Part shown: piece by piece, positions 18,244 through 26,001 of the stretch | Layout of the letters: every line of letters begins with the position of its first letter | Numbering within the stretch: the stretch's first letter is position 1 | DNA from: CAWBRT01 sp963832785 | Lineage (GTDB): Bacteria > Acidobacteriota > Terriglobia > Terriglobales > Acidobacteriaceae | Direction: 5' to 3' | Assembly: GCA_963832785.1 (NCBI GenBank) | Contig: CAWHVF010000007.1 | Location: 248,001-312,000 of the forward strand | Length of the DNA stretch: 64,000 nucleotides | Notes under the pieces: model-generated | The model's input: only the letters and a program-made list of their open reading frames with translations | What the model was told of the DNA's origin: nothing | Database searches by the model: none | Made by a program: the position numbers and the translations under genes

Positions 18244-18637
18244 TTCACTCCTCCTTCTTCCCCGCCAAGAGAGCGTGGCTCCATGTAGAAGTCCCGCCAG
18301 CAGCCCGCCACGCTTGACGGACGAAACCCGGCCATGAGACCCCTCTAAGGAGAGCAACGGAGCGGTTTCTGCTATTTACATGGTCAACCCCCGGAAGTCA
18401 AGCACTGATTCATAGGGGGTGTGGCGCTCGCAACGGAACTGAAGGCACCCTCTGAAAAGCCAGAACGGGTCGGAGTGGGATAGCCTATAGGGGTGATTAG
18501 CGCCTCCCGGCGGAGGCGCTTGGCATGAGGCCGTGCTTGGAGGCAGTGGGAATCGCTTTTCGCCGCAACCTGCGACAAAAGTGCAGGTTGCGGGAATTGA
18601 AAGCTCAACGTGCGGCAGTACTGCTTGCAGTCTTAAA
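18244..18637. other. Gene-free stretch between rplS and the permease, with two hairpins
   Basis: No gene is supported. It holds the rplS-side hairpin reported separately and a second one, GCGCCTCC paired with GGAGGCGC, near 18501-18520. The permease promoter should lie between these and 18260, but no clear boxes are visible. Confidence 0.5.
18564..18592 (-). terminator. Perfect 10-bp hairpin downstream of rplS
   Basis: CGCAACCTGC (18564-18573) and GCAGGTTGCG (18583-18592) pair perfectly around a 9-base loop, 46 bases beyond the rplS stop on the minus strand. A T run is lacking, but its place at the end of the ribosomal operon suggests transcript end or 3' protection. Confidence 0.6.
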
Positions 18638-18985
18638 TTACTCGACTTCCTTCAGGCGCGCCGCTTTTCCGCGCAGGCCGCGCAGGTAGTACAGCTTGGC
18701 ACGGCGGACTCGGCCGGAGCGTAGCACCTCGATCTTATCGATCACCTTGGAATTGACGGGGAAAATGCGTTCTACGCCCTGGCCGAAGCTCATCTTGCGC
18801 ACGGTGAAGCTGGCCTGCGGCCCGCGGCTCTTTTTAATGACCACGCCTTCGAAGGCCTGCAGCCGCTCCTTGTCGCCTTCCTTGATCTTGACCTGAACGC
18901 GAACCGTGTCGCCGGGGGCGAAGGCGGGAATATCTGTGCGCTGTGCTTTGGCTAGCAGCTTGGTGATGATCGGCGAAGTAGACAT
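18638..18985 (-). CDS. rplS: 50S ribosomal protein L19
   Basis: The 115-residue product is full-length L19: FAPGDTVRVQVKIKEGDKERLQAFEGVVI, then GVERIFPVNSKVIDKIEV and a basic C-terminus GRVRRAKLYYLRGLRGKAARL. L19 sits at the 30S-50S interface. The ATG at 18985 follows GAGAGGAAC. It closes the rpsP-khpA-rimM-trmD-rplS operon, in the order seen in most bacteria. Confidence 0.98.
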   Translation of the reverse strand: MSTSPIITKLLAKAQRTDIPAFAPGDTVRVQVKIKEGDKERLQAFEGVVIKKSRGPQASFTVRKMSFGQGVERIFPVNSKVIDKIEVLRSGRVRRAKLYYLRGLRGKAARLKEVE

Positions 18986-19026
18986 TTCTGTTCCTCTCAT
19001 TCCGGCCGGATCGGGTCCCCGGCAAT

Positions 19027-19860
19027 TCAAAAACGGCCTTGCCCCTCGCCCCCAAATTCGGCGAGCAGGGCTTGTTCTTCCTGGCTGAGCGCCGCCTTGC
19101 GCAAAAGGTCTGGACGATTCTTCAGCGTCTTTTCCAGGGCGCAACGCCTGCGCCAGCGGCGGATCTGTTCATGGTTCCCGTTCAACAACACTTCCGGGAC
19201 AGCCATCCCGCGAAACTCGGCCGGGCGCGTGTAATGCGCATAATCGAGCAGCCCGCCGGCGGAAACCGTCGAATCCGGCTCAGGGCGCCCGCGCTCGTCA
19301 AAGCGGGCCGGAGCCTTCAGCGCACTGAAGCTCTCGTGCTGCGACGAGGCTTCGTTGCCCAACGCACCCGGGAGCAGGCGCGTTACCGTGTCCACGATCA
19401 GCGCCGCGCCCAGCTCGCCGCCGCTCATGACGAAGTTGCCGATCGAGAGCTCGCGGTCGGCCAGATGCTCCGCCACCCGCTCATCGACGCCCTCGTAACG
19501 CCCGCAGATCAGAACAATGCGCTCCAGGCCGGCAAGCTCCGCCGCCAGAGGCTGCTCGTACAGCCGTCCCTGGGCCGAGAGCACGATCACGCTCGCGCGC
19601 GCCGCCCCGCTGAGCCGCTCCTCCCTCGGCGCCACGCCCAGCGATTCCACGCACTCGAACAGCGGCTCGGGCTTCAGCACCATGCCTTCACCCCCGCCGA
19701 AGGGGCGGTCATCGACCGTCTTGTGGCGGTCGTGGGCGAAGGCCCGCAGATCGTGAATGGCGATATCCACGATCGCCGCATCTTGCGCCCGGCGCAGGAT
19801 GCCGTAATCCAAGGGCCCGCGAAAGAAGTCCGTAAAAATGGTGATGATCTCGAACTTCAT
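19027..19860 (-). CDS. trmD: tRNA (guanine-N1)-methyltransferase
   Basis: MKFEIITIFTDFF opens a typical TrmD, a SPOUT-class enzyme that methylates G37 next to the anticodon to prevent +1 frameshifting. DRPFGGGEGMVLKPEPLFE, ICGRYEGVDERV and SIGNFVMSGGELGA form the knotted SAM site, and the C-terminal RPAEFRGMAVPEVLLNGNH binds tRNA. The frame is open 10 codons further upstream, but the family start is the Met at 19860. The protein, 277 residues, is slightly longer than usual at its C-terminus. It lies in the conserved operon between rimM and rplS. Confidence 0.97.
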   Translation of the reverse strand: MKFEIITIFTDFFRGPLDYGILRRAQDAAIVDIAIHDLRAFAHDRHKTVDDRPFGGGEGMVLKPEPLFECVESLGVAPREERLSGAARASVIVLSAQGRLYEQPLAAELAGLERIVLICGRYEGVDERVAEHLADRELSIGNFVMSGGELGAALIVDTVTRLLPGALGNEASSQHESFSALKAPARFDERGRPEPDSTVSAGGLLDYAHYTRPAEFRGMAVPEVLLNGNHEQIRRWRRRCALEKTLKNRPDLLRKAALSQEEQALLAEFGGEGQGRF

Positions 19861-19945
19861 TTCTTTTATGGGCCAGGCATAGTGGATCAAGGATTAGCGC
19901 GCGAGTACGGAAACCCGGACTGACCCTATCCCTAATCCCTAACCC

Positions 19946-20512
19946 CTAGCGCTTGTCTTTCTTTCCCAGCGGAGCGTCCAGCTCCAGCATGCCCTCGGGC
20001 AGAACCAGTTCGATACGCCTGGCCGCCAGGTCCACCTTGCGGATATAGCTTTCGACCAGAGGAATCAAATACTCTTTCGCTCCCTCGCGAATCTCCAGCA
20101 GCGGCGCTTCGCCGGCGCCAAAGACGACGTTGCTCACGCAACCCAGGCCGCGCAGCGCCTCTTCGCTGCTGCCGGCAAACACCTGGCAGCCTCTCAGGTC
20201 GCTGACGTAAAACGAACCGGCCTCCAGCTCCGCCCGCTCGGCCCGGGGAATCTGAATCTCGGCGCCGGTAAGCTCTGCGGCGGCATCGATGCTGTCGATG
20301 CCGGCAAACTTCAGAATCACCCGCCCCTTGTGCAGCCAGAAGCTTTCCAGATCGAGTTCGCGCCGGCGTTCATCCTTTCCCATGGCGAACAGGCGCCGCC
20401 GCTGGGCGAAGCGCTCGGGAAAGGCGGTGAACAGCTCGGCTGCCACTTCGCCGCTGCGGCCCTGCGGTTTCACCACGCGGGCTATGGTCGTGAACTCACC
20501 GGCTCCGGTCAT
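19946..20512 (-). CDS. rimM: Ribosome maturation factor RimM
   Basis: The protein has the two RimM barrels: an N-terminal region FTTIARVVKPQGRSGEVAAELFT and a PRC-barrel part FYVSDLRGCQVFAGS followed by EYLIPLVESYIRKVDLAARRIELVLPEGML. RimM assists assembly of the 30S head. I start at 20512 (MTGAGEF), eight bases beyond the khpA stop; the frame runs further upstream across khpA, but that part is a shadow. Length is 188 residues. Confidence 0.95.
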   Translation of the reverse strand: MTGAGEFTTIARVVKPQGRSGEVAAELFTAFPERFAQRRRLFAMGKDERRRELDLESFWLHKGRVILKFAGIDSIDAAAELTGAEIQIPRAERAELEAGSFYVSDLRGCQVFAGSSEEALRGLGCVSNVVFGAGEAPLLEIREGAKEYLIPLVESYIRKVDLAARRIELVLPEGMLELDAPLGKKDKR

Positions 20513-20520
20513 GGCAAAAG

Positions 20521-20775
20521 CTATTCGAGAATCTCCAGCACGCAGCGCTTTTCCGCCTTGGACGCCGAAGCCGAGAGCAGCGCCCGCAAGGCCCGCGCCG
20601 TGCGTCCGGAACGCCCAATGACCCGGCCCAGGTCGCTCTCGGCTACCGTCAGCTCGAGCACCAGGGTATCGCCTTCCTGATAGGCATCGACCTGCACCTG
20701 CTCGGGATGGTCGACCAGGGCCTTGGCCACTTCCAAAATCAGTTTTTGCACGTCGCCGGTGTAGGCCTCGCTCAT
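20521..20775 (-). CDS. khpA: KH-domain RNA-binding protein KhpA
   Basis: The 84-residue protein is a single KH domain with the loop GRSG in VIGRSGRTARALRALLSAS, which contacts RNA. It corresponds to KhpA (YlqC), which partners KhpB/Jag in Gram-positive bacteria. Its place between rpsP and rimM is conserved across many phyla. The gene is full length. Confidence 0.95.
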   Translation of the reverse strand: MSEAYTGDVQKLILEVAKALVDHPEQVQVDAYQEGDTLVLELTVAESDLGRVIGRSGRTARALRALLSASASKAEKRCVLEILE

Positions 20776-20898
20776 CGCAGGTTCCTTTTACAAGCGCAAA
20801 AATTGCGCCGGCCCGGGCCCCATTGAACACGGATTCCCTAACCAGTTGGAGATAGCCGCTCTCGCCGGGCAAATGCCGCCGGTTTGCTGGGGGTGGCC

Positions 20899-21150
20899 TC
20901 AGGCCACGGAAGCGGTCGCGGGCTCCTTGGCCAGCAGCTTATTTACCCGCTCCGATACTTTGGCGCCCTTGGAGACCCAGTACTCGATGCGGTCGCGCTT
21001 CAGTTCGACGGTAGCCGGGGTGGTGCGCGGGTTATAAAGTCCGACTACCTCGACCGAGCGGCCGTCGCGGGCGCGTTCTTTCTCGATGACCACCACACGG
21101 TAAACAGGCTGCTTGCGCGCGCCACGGCGCGACAGACGAATCATTAACAC
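20899..21150 (-). CDS. rpsP: 30S ribosomal protein S16
   Basis: MIRLSRRGARKQPVYRVVVIEKERARDGRSVEVVGLYNP is diagnostic for S16, an assembly protein of the 30S body. The length of about 82 residues is normal. Two starts are possible: GTG at 21150, better spaced from AAAGGAACAG, or ATG at 21144. It leads the rpsP-khpA-rimM-trmD-rplS operon. About 190 bases separate it from the transposon inserted upstream, so the operon promoter must lie in that gap. Confidence 0.97.
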   Translation of the reverse strand: MLMIRLSRRGARKQPVYRVVVIEKERARDGRSVEVVGLYNPRTTPATVELKRDRIEYWVSKGAKVSERVNKLLAKEPATASVA

Positions 21151-21378
21151 AGAACTCTGTTCCTTTCGCTAGGTATGCCGGACGGAATTTCCCACGGACG
21201 AAACCAGCCATTGCTCCGCGCCCGGGGTCTCCGGCAAGCGACGCTATTGCGTTTGCCGGGCAGAGACACGAAGCCCCGGCGCATGCTGACGCCAAACATT
21301 CATTATGCCGGAAGCGGCAGCCCACTGACAAGCAGCTTTAGAAGAAGGTAGTGGTGCAGTTTGAATTTCCACAGGGGC

Positions 21379-22101
21379 CTAGTTCTGTTTAGGTTCTTCG
21401 GGGATCGGGGCAGCCATAGCTGCTGGCTTGGCGGGTGGTGCTGGCTGAGGGCGTTTCTTGGGGAACTTGTTCGCGTATCGATCCTTAAAACAGTTCCGAT
21501 GCTCGGCCCACTCGGCCATGATGGGATTGAGCCATCGGATTGCTTCCATCGTTTGCTCATATTCCAATGGCAGAGGTCTGGTTCTGCCGATGATTCGCTC
21601 ATGATGGGCTATACGGTTGCGAAGTGTTTTCAGAATAACGAAGCGTTCGTGTACTCCTGCACGATTCACTCTGATCGGAAATATCCGAGACAGATGAGGC
21701 ACCCATAGTGACTCTTCATAAATTCGCCCCGTGAGTTTTACCCAAAAACCGAACGTCAATCCTGAAACGACTCGTCCTGGTGTGGTGGGCTGTCCCTTTT
21801 CCATTAGGCTTTCTTTTACCTCGCCCAGTGCTGCCCGCTCGCTGTCGGCCAACGGAAAACGGTCATACCATTGTGGGCTGGCAAATCTCTCAGTCATAAG
21901 GTTATGAATGGCATTCCTAACCGTGACTTCGAGTCCTTGAATAACCTCGTAGAGCGCGCCCGACAATTCCGCGTTCTTCTCGTAAAGCTTTAGTGCTATC
22001 CATTGATCGCCCCTGGCTAGTCTATAATATGCCGCAAGTCGTTCAGGAGACAGGTACTTCTCTAATGTATCCAAAGCCTCGTCCGTATAATCAAAAGTCA
22101 C
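21379..22101 (-). CDS. HEPN/Abi-like protein (putative RNase or abortive-infection type)
   Basis: The 240-residue protein resembles the Abi-like/Abi_2 group. LSPERLAAYYRLARGDQWIALKLYEKN starts the helical domain, ALYEVIQGLEVTVRNAIH follows, and R161-N-R-I-A-H166 forms the R(N)X3H motif of HEPN RNases. Family members act in toxin-antitoxin and phage-defence systems; RNase activity here is inference. The last 30 residues are Pro/Ala/Lys-rich. The start is GTG at 22101 with AGGAG upstream, and the stop abuts the left terminal repeat of the transposon. No obvious antitoxin gene adjoins it. Confidence 0.75.
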   Translation of the reverse strand: MTFDYTDEALDTLEKYLSPERLAAYYRLARGDQWIALKLYEKNAELSGALYEVIQGLEVTVRNAIHNLMTERFASPQWYDRFPLADSERAALGEVKESLMEKGQPTTPGRVVSGLTFGFWVKLTGRIYEESLWVPHLSRIFPIRVNRAGVHERFVILKTLRNRIAHHERIIGRTRPLPLEYEQTMEAIRWLNPIMAEWAEHRNCFKDRYANKFPKKRPQPAPPAKPAAMAAPIPEEPKQN

Positions 22102-22183
22102 TTGACAAATCTCCTGAGACTGCCTATAGTCGTTCTGTAAGCCTTGGTACCCGCCAGGGCGCTGGACGTATGAAGAAGCCGCC

Positions 22184-23095
22184 CTAACCGGCGGCTTCTT
22201 CCATTCCGGCCATATTTCCCAATGCCTTTAACAGCAGTTCTCTTTCGATACCCGATTTTGCCACCACTGGCTCCGGTAGCAAAGCACAAAGTTCCTCGAT
22301 TGTCCAAATATGATCTGTAAGCCCCGCCTGCATCGCTGGCGTAACCCGCAGAGTCTTGTGAACCCGGCAGAAGTTGTAATGCATGAAGTACAGAGAAACA
22401 GCGTGTCCGTGGTTTTCCAGCTTCTTGCTGAAGCCGTTTGTTAAGCGCGTGAACCGCCGCATTGACATCCGCATGGTAAGGTTCTGTCGTTCTACGTGTG
22501 ACGTACTGACGAAATTAGGATCGGGATCACCACTGACAACTTTCATGTCCGCTCCGATGCAGTTTGCCGGGGAATACCGCCGCGCTTCTTCATCTGAAGG
22601 AGTCCTGTAGATTTTGCGTAGCTGGGCGTAATCGACATCCGCGCCAAACGCCGATTCAATGGCGTCTGGATAGGCATTCAGGGCGTCTGTCGTGATCTGT
22701 GGCCGGCCAATGATGCGGTCGGCGCAATCTTGAATAAATTCTTGCGCACAACCCTTATCGCGAAGTCCAACGAGGTACGAGACGCACAGTTTGGAATCGG
22801 AATCGATTGCGGTCCAGGTCCACGCATCTCCCAAGCCCTCCTGCTTCTGGTAGGGGCTGGCATTCTTCTGTTTCACGCCAACAAAGGCCCAAATTTCGTC
22901 ACACTGCAAGTGTTTTACGCGCAGCCCGTGAACGTGGTTGTCGTGGTACTCGGCACACGCTTGCCCGAGATCGCGGAGCAGATTCAGAACGGTATGCTTC
23001 GCAACCCCAGTCATGCGAACGATGGCGTTTATGGAATTGCCTTCTACTAGCGCCGCTACAACCTGAGCTTGCTTTGTTGTGCTTAGCCGGTTCAT
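22184..23095 (-). CDS. IS1-family-like DDE transposase
   Basis: The 303-residue protein starts with a helix-turn-helix (VVAALVEGNSINAIVRMTGVAKHTVLNLL, residues 12-40), then an RNase H-fold core with Asp66 in CDEIWAFVG, Asp137 in TTDALNAYPDAI and Glu202 in HVERQNLTMRMS. This matches proteins annotated as IS1-family transposases in many genomes. It is intact. There is no ribosome site before the ATG at 23095, and a TATAAC box ends 8 bases upstream, so the message is probably leaderless. It diverges from the P63C gene across a shared control region. Confidence 0.9.
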   Translation of the reverse strand: MNRLSTTKQAQVVAALVEGNSINAIVRMTGVAKHTVLNLLRDLGQACAEYHDNHVHGLRVKHLQCDEIWAFVGVKQKNASPYQKQEGLGDAWTWTAIDSDSKLCVSYLVGLRDKGCAQEFIQDCADRIIGRPQITTDALNAYPDAIESAFGADVDYAQLRKIYRTPSDEEARRYSPANCIGADMKVVSGDPDPNFVSTSHVERQNLTMRMSMRRFTRLTNGFSKKLENHGHAVSLYFMHYNFCRVHKTLRVTPAMQAGLTDHIWTIEELCALLPEPVVAKSGIERELLLKALGNMAGMEEAAG

Positions 23096-23199
23096 GCACT
23101 CAGGTTATACTTGCTCGGGCAGGAAATCAAGAGAAAAATAATATATTTTCTCGGGCAAGTATCTTGACAAATATCTGCCCGAGCAAGTACGATAGTCGC
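23096..23199. promoter_or_regulatory. Divergent, apparently leaderless promoter region with 15-bp inverted-repeat operators
   Basis: Rightward, TTGACA (23164-23169), an 18-base spacer and TACGAT (23188-23193) predict a transcript starting at or one base before the P63C ATG at 23200. Leftward, TATAAC (complement of 23104-23109) ends 8 bases before the transposase ATG. TACTTGCTCGGGCAG (23108-23122) and its exact complement CTGCCCGAGCAAGTA (23175-23189) overlap the leftward and rightward -10 regions, and a partial third copy CTCGGGCAAGTA lies at 23150-23161. One repressor binding these sites could close both promoters. The leftward -35 is weak (TTGATT with a short spacer). Confidence 0.75.
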
Positions 23200-24246
23200 A
23201 TGACAGACGAAAAGCTAAACCCTCTATCCGAAGCCGCCAAAGAGCTATCGCGCCTGGGAGCCTCAAAGGGCGGAGAGGCCAGGGCGCAAAAGCTGTCTCC
23301 CGAGCGCAGGCAGGAAATAGCCCGCGCTGCAATTGGAGCAAGATGGGCCAAGGCCGGTAAGGACCCGACCCCGACCGCAACACATGACGGCGAAATAAAG
23401 TTAGGCGATACCACAATCGAGTGCGCAGTTCTAGATGACGGACGTCGGGTTCTTTCTCAGCGCGGTGTCGGGCGTGCGCTTGGAAGAAAGCACGGCGGTC
23501 TAGATTTTCGTCGCGGTGGAGAACTCCCCATTTATTTGGGGGCAAATAATCTTAAGCCCTTTATTTCAGCCGAATTAGCAGCGGTGGTGGAAAAACCGAT
23601 TATTTACCGCTCGGGACGATTTACAGCACACGGTGTGCCAGCGAATGTGTTACCACAAATCTGCGATGTATGGCTGAAAGCCCGTGACGCCGGGGCGCTT
23701 AAGGCCGCACAGCTTCCTATCGCAGCCAAAGCTGACATTCTTGTTAGGGGCCTGGCGCATACCGGCATCATTGCTCTCGTCGATGAGGCTACTGGATATC
23801 AGGATGCTCGGGCAAAAGACGCCCTCGCCAAGATTCTTGAAGCTTTCATAGCTAAGGAATTGCGGAAATGGGTAAGCACCTTCCCGGTTGATTACTATAA
23901 GGAGCTTTTCCGACTTCGCGGTTGGAAATTTCCCAAATTGCCCGCCGACCAGCAGAAGCGACCCGTACTAGTGGGAAAAATCACCAATGACGTGGTTTAT
24001 GATCGGATTGCACCGTTGGTTCGGCAGGAGCTCAATAGGCTTACACCCCGCAACGAGAAGGGCCGACTTAAGCACAAACTCTTTCAGCATCTGACGGCTG
24101 ACGTTGGACACCCTAGGCTGCGCGAGCATTTAGATTCTGTGACCAGTCTGATGAAAGCCGCAGACTCATGGGAGCAGTTCAAAATGATGCTGGACAGGGC
24201 AAAGCCAAGATATGGCGATACACCCTATCTGCCGTTTGAGGGCTAA
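23200..24246 (+). CDS. P63C domain-containing protein
   Basis: The 348-residue protein has the N-terminal segment LSRLGASKGGEARAQKLSPERRQEIARAAIGARWAK and a P63C domain (for example ELRKWVSTFPVDYYKELFRLRGW around residue 220), a C-terminal domain known mainly from phage and mobile-element proteins. Its biochemical role is not known. The N-terminal basic, helical part may bind DNA. The frame is open upstream, but the ATG at 23200 fits the promoter and family N-terminus. No ribosome site is present, which suits a leaderless message. Its stop overlaps by four bases that of the convergent zinc-finger gene. Confidence 0.85.
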   Translation: MTDEKLNPLSEAAKELSRLGASKGGEARAQKLSPERRQEIARAAIGARWAKAGKDPTPTATHDGEIKLGDTTIECAVLDDGRRVLSQRGVGRALGRKHGGLDFRRGGELPIYLGANNLKPFISAELAAVVEKPIIYRSGRFTAHGVPANVLPQICDVWLKARDAGALKAAQLPIAAKADILVRGLAHTGIIALVDEATGYQDARAKDALAKILEAFIAKELRKWVSTFPVDYYKELFRLRGWKFPKLPADQQKRPVLVGKITNDVVYDRIAPLVRQELNRLTPRNEKGRLKHKLFQHLTADVGHPRLREHLDSVTSLMKAADSWEQFKMMLDRAKPRYGDTPYLPFEG

Positions 24247-24539
24247 TCCTTGGTTGCTTCCCGCACGATCCTGAAAGCCGCCTGGCTCACATCCTCGGTC
24301 GTTTGGCCGGGCTTGTGGGCTGTGCGCAAGTGCTCCAAGAACGCCACATCCACGGACGGTTTTACGTCCGGCGGGAACGGGTACCCACAGACGGAGCAGC
24401 GCTTCAGATCGCCATCGGGAATCAAATGCTGGAGTTTTGCGTCCTCACGGCTTTTTTCGCGTTGCTGCTTAGCGGCCTTGCGCGTGACTCTGCCCTCTCG
24501 CCTTTTGGCCTTTTGGTCCGGCTTCTTGGTTTTTGTCAT
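24243..24539 (-). CDS. Small basic protein with one zinc-finger-like motif
   Basis: The 98-residue product has a very basic N-terminus (KTKKPDQKAKRREGRVTRKAAKQQREKS in short runs of Lys/Arg) and a finger CSVCGYPFPPD followed by HLRTAH, giving CX2C and HX4H spacing. It could bind nucleic acid, but no family name can be given. It converges on the P63C gene with four bases of overlap and starts 36 bases inside the right terminal repeat, so it belongs to the transposon cargo. Confidence 0.65.
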   Translation of the reverse strand: MTKTKKPDQKAKRREGRVTRKAAKQQREKSREDAKLQHLIPDGDLKRCSVCGYPFPPDVKPSVDVAFLEHLRTAHKPGQTTEDVSQAAFRIVREATKD

Positions 24540-24612
24540 GGCCCTAGTTTACGGCTCCCGGGCTGGCGGTCAACCCCTGTGGAAATCCAAACTGCACCAC
24601 TACCTAGAAGAA

Positions 24613-24763
24613 GGTATTGGGTCAATTTGAAGGGTGCCCCAGGTTCCGCGCCGCGCTTTTCGGCGCTAACCTGGGAAATTGGCCCCACGTCAGCCCAAAA
24701 GCAGGGCGGGACGTGGGGCACCCGTTGTTGTGGAAATTCAAATTGACCCACTACTTAGAAGAA
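24613..24763. repeat. MITE-like non-autonomous relative of the adjoining IS1-type transposon
   Basis: The element runs from GGTATTGGGTCAATTTGAAG (24613) to TTCAAATTGACCCACTACT (ending 24755). Its ends are inverted copies of one another and related to those of the large transposon. TAGAAGAA follows at 24756-24763 and precedes it at 24605-24612, so it shares the target octamer with its neighbour. It encodes nothing. Inner arms GGGTGCCCC and GGGGCACCC add to a large potential hairpin. A truncated copy lies at 2457-2550. Confidence 0.8.
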
Positions 24764-24811
24764 ACGGTGAAGCCAGCAAACGGAGAGGCTACAGACGCTC
24801 TCCGCCGCTGC

Positions 24812-25864
24812 TTACGTGCTGTTGGCCATTTGCTGTTCGTAGTGCGCCACATCCGCCTGGCGCAGGAAGCGGGCCGACTCCTCGGGCGGGGTGGGATTGA
24901 TGTAGAACCCCGTGCCCCACTCGAAGCCGGCGGTCTTGGTCAGCCGCGGCATGAACTCGAGGTGCCAGTGATAGTGCTCGTTCGAGGGGTCCTGCAGCGG
25001 CGAGCTGTGAATGATGAGGTTGTAGGAGGGCCGGTCGAGCACCAGGTCGGCCTTCATGGCCAGCTCTTTCATGGCCAGTGCCAGCGCTTCGAAAACCTGC
25101 GAGGAGGAGTTCTCGAAGGCCGACTCGTGGCGCTTGGGCAAAATCCAGGTCTCGAATGGAAAGCGCGGCGCGTAGGGCGCCAGGGTAACGAACTCGTCGT
25201 TCTCCGAAACCACGCGCACCGGGTTCTCCAACTCTTGCCGAAGCACGTCGCAGTAGACGCAGCGCTCCTTGAGAATGAAGTACTGCTTGGAGCCTTCCAG
25301 CTCCTCCAGCGCGTGTTTGGGAATGATGGGGAGGGCAATCAGTTGCGCGTGGGGATGTTCAAGCGTGGCCCCGGCGGCTTCGCCATGGTTTTTGAACAGC
25401 AGGATGTACTTGAATCGCCGGTCTTTCTTGAGGTCGATGATGCGGTCGCGGAAGGCCCAGAGAACGTCCTCGACGCGCTTGGCTGGCAAGTTGGCCAGCG
25501 AAGCACTGTGCTCCGGGCTCATGATGATGACCTCGTGGGCGCCAATGCCGCTCACCTTGTCGAACATGCCTTCCGCTTGGCGGTTGAGGCTGCCCTCGAT
25601 GCCGAGCGCCGGAAACTTATTGGGAACCACGCGCACCGTCCAGCCGGGCGAATCGCGTGGCGCTTGCGGCCCGCCCTCGCGCGGCGGGCGGTAGGCCAGG
25701 ATTTCCGGCGGGGTTTTCGATTCGTTGCCGTAGCAGAATGGGCAGAATCCGCCCTTGACGGTGACTTGCTGGCGGAAAAAGTCGGTGGGGCGCCGGACGC
25801 GGTCGGTGGAGACGATCACCCAGCTGCCGACAATCGGATCTTTTCGCAGTTCAGGCACGCGCAC
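24812..25864 (-). CDS. galT: Galactose-1-phosphate uridylyltransferase
   Basis: This 350-residue protein is a HIT-superfamily GalT. HPHAQ at residues 170-174 contains the His nucleophile (His172), CPFC at 41-44 and CVYC later may bind zinc, and SNEHYHWHLEFMPRLT is the second conserved His block. The enzyme swaps UMP between UDP-glucose and galactose-1-phosphate in the Leloir pathway; related enzymes act on other sugar phosphates. The start is GTG at 25864. No other Leloir gene is near, so the substrate is the family default. Confidence 0.92.
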   Translation of the reverse strand: MRVPELRKDPIVGSWVIVSTDRVRRPTDFFRQQVTVKGGFCPFCYGNESKTPPEILAYRPPREGGPQAPRDSPGWTVRVVPNKFPALGIEGSLNRQAEGMFDKVSGIGAHEVIIMSPEHSASLANLPAKRVEDVLWAFRDRIIDLKKDRRFKYILLFKNHGEAAGATLEHPHAQLIALPIIPKHALEELEGSKQYFILKERCVYCDVLRQELENPVRVVSENDEFVTLAPYAPRFPFETWILPKRHESAFENSSSQVFEALALAMKELAMKADLVLDRPSYNLIIHSSPLQDPSNEHYHWHLEFMPRLTKTAGFEWGTGFYINPTPPEESARFLRQADVAHYEQQMANST

Positions 25865-25880
25865 CCCCAGGACTTCGGAC

Positions 25881-26001
25881 TTAAAACTTCAGATTAAGAT
25901 TCTTGATTGCAGACTGTCAGAAGCATCTGGCGAAACTCTCTGCTCAATGCAACCAAGTCTGAGTGTGAAATCCCTGCTTGCCAAATCTCCAATCTGCAAT
26001 C
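25881..26001. repeat. AT-rich palindromic element (GATTTTTGATT family)
   Basis: Left arm AGATTAAGATTCTTGATTGC and right arm around GCAATCTCAAATCTTATA (into the yraN stop region) are imperfect complements, matching the element at 3713-3827. It fills the space between galT and yraN. Confidence 0.65.

Larger units (their letters stand above)
21338..24612. mobile_element. IS1-family transposon with passenger genes (HEPN/Abi-like, P63C, zinc finger)
   Basis: The ends are complementary: GGTAGTGGTGCAGTTTGAAT... from 21347 and its inverse ending CACTACC at 24604; over 32 bases through CCCCTGTGGAAAT at the inner side, 31 match. The octamer TAGAAGAA lies directly outside both ends (21339-21346 and 24605-24612), as expected of a target duplication. 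IS1-family elements begin GGTRRTG and duplicate 8-9 bp, and the internal transposase belongs to that family, so ends, duplication and enzyme agree. Three other genes ride inside. The interior is visibly less GC-rich than the flanking operons. The unit sits between rpsP and galT. Confidence 0.85.

Noticed and set aside
22807..23199. 131-codon upstream extension of the P63C frame
   Set aside because: It runs across the transposase gene and the operators; the family N-terminus and promoter both place the start at 23200.
23096..23199. Three CTCGGGCAAGTA-like repeats as a CRISPR start
   Set aside because: Copies are inverted, only 12-15 bases long and not evenly spaced; they fit operators.
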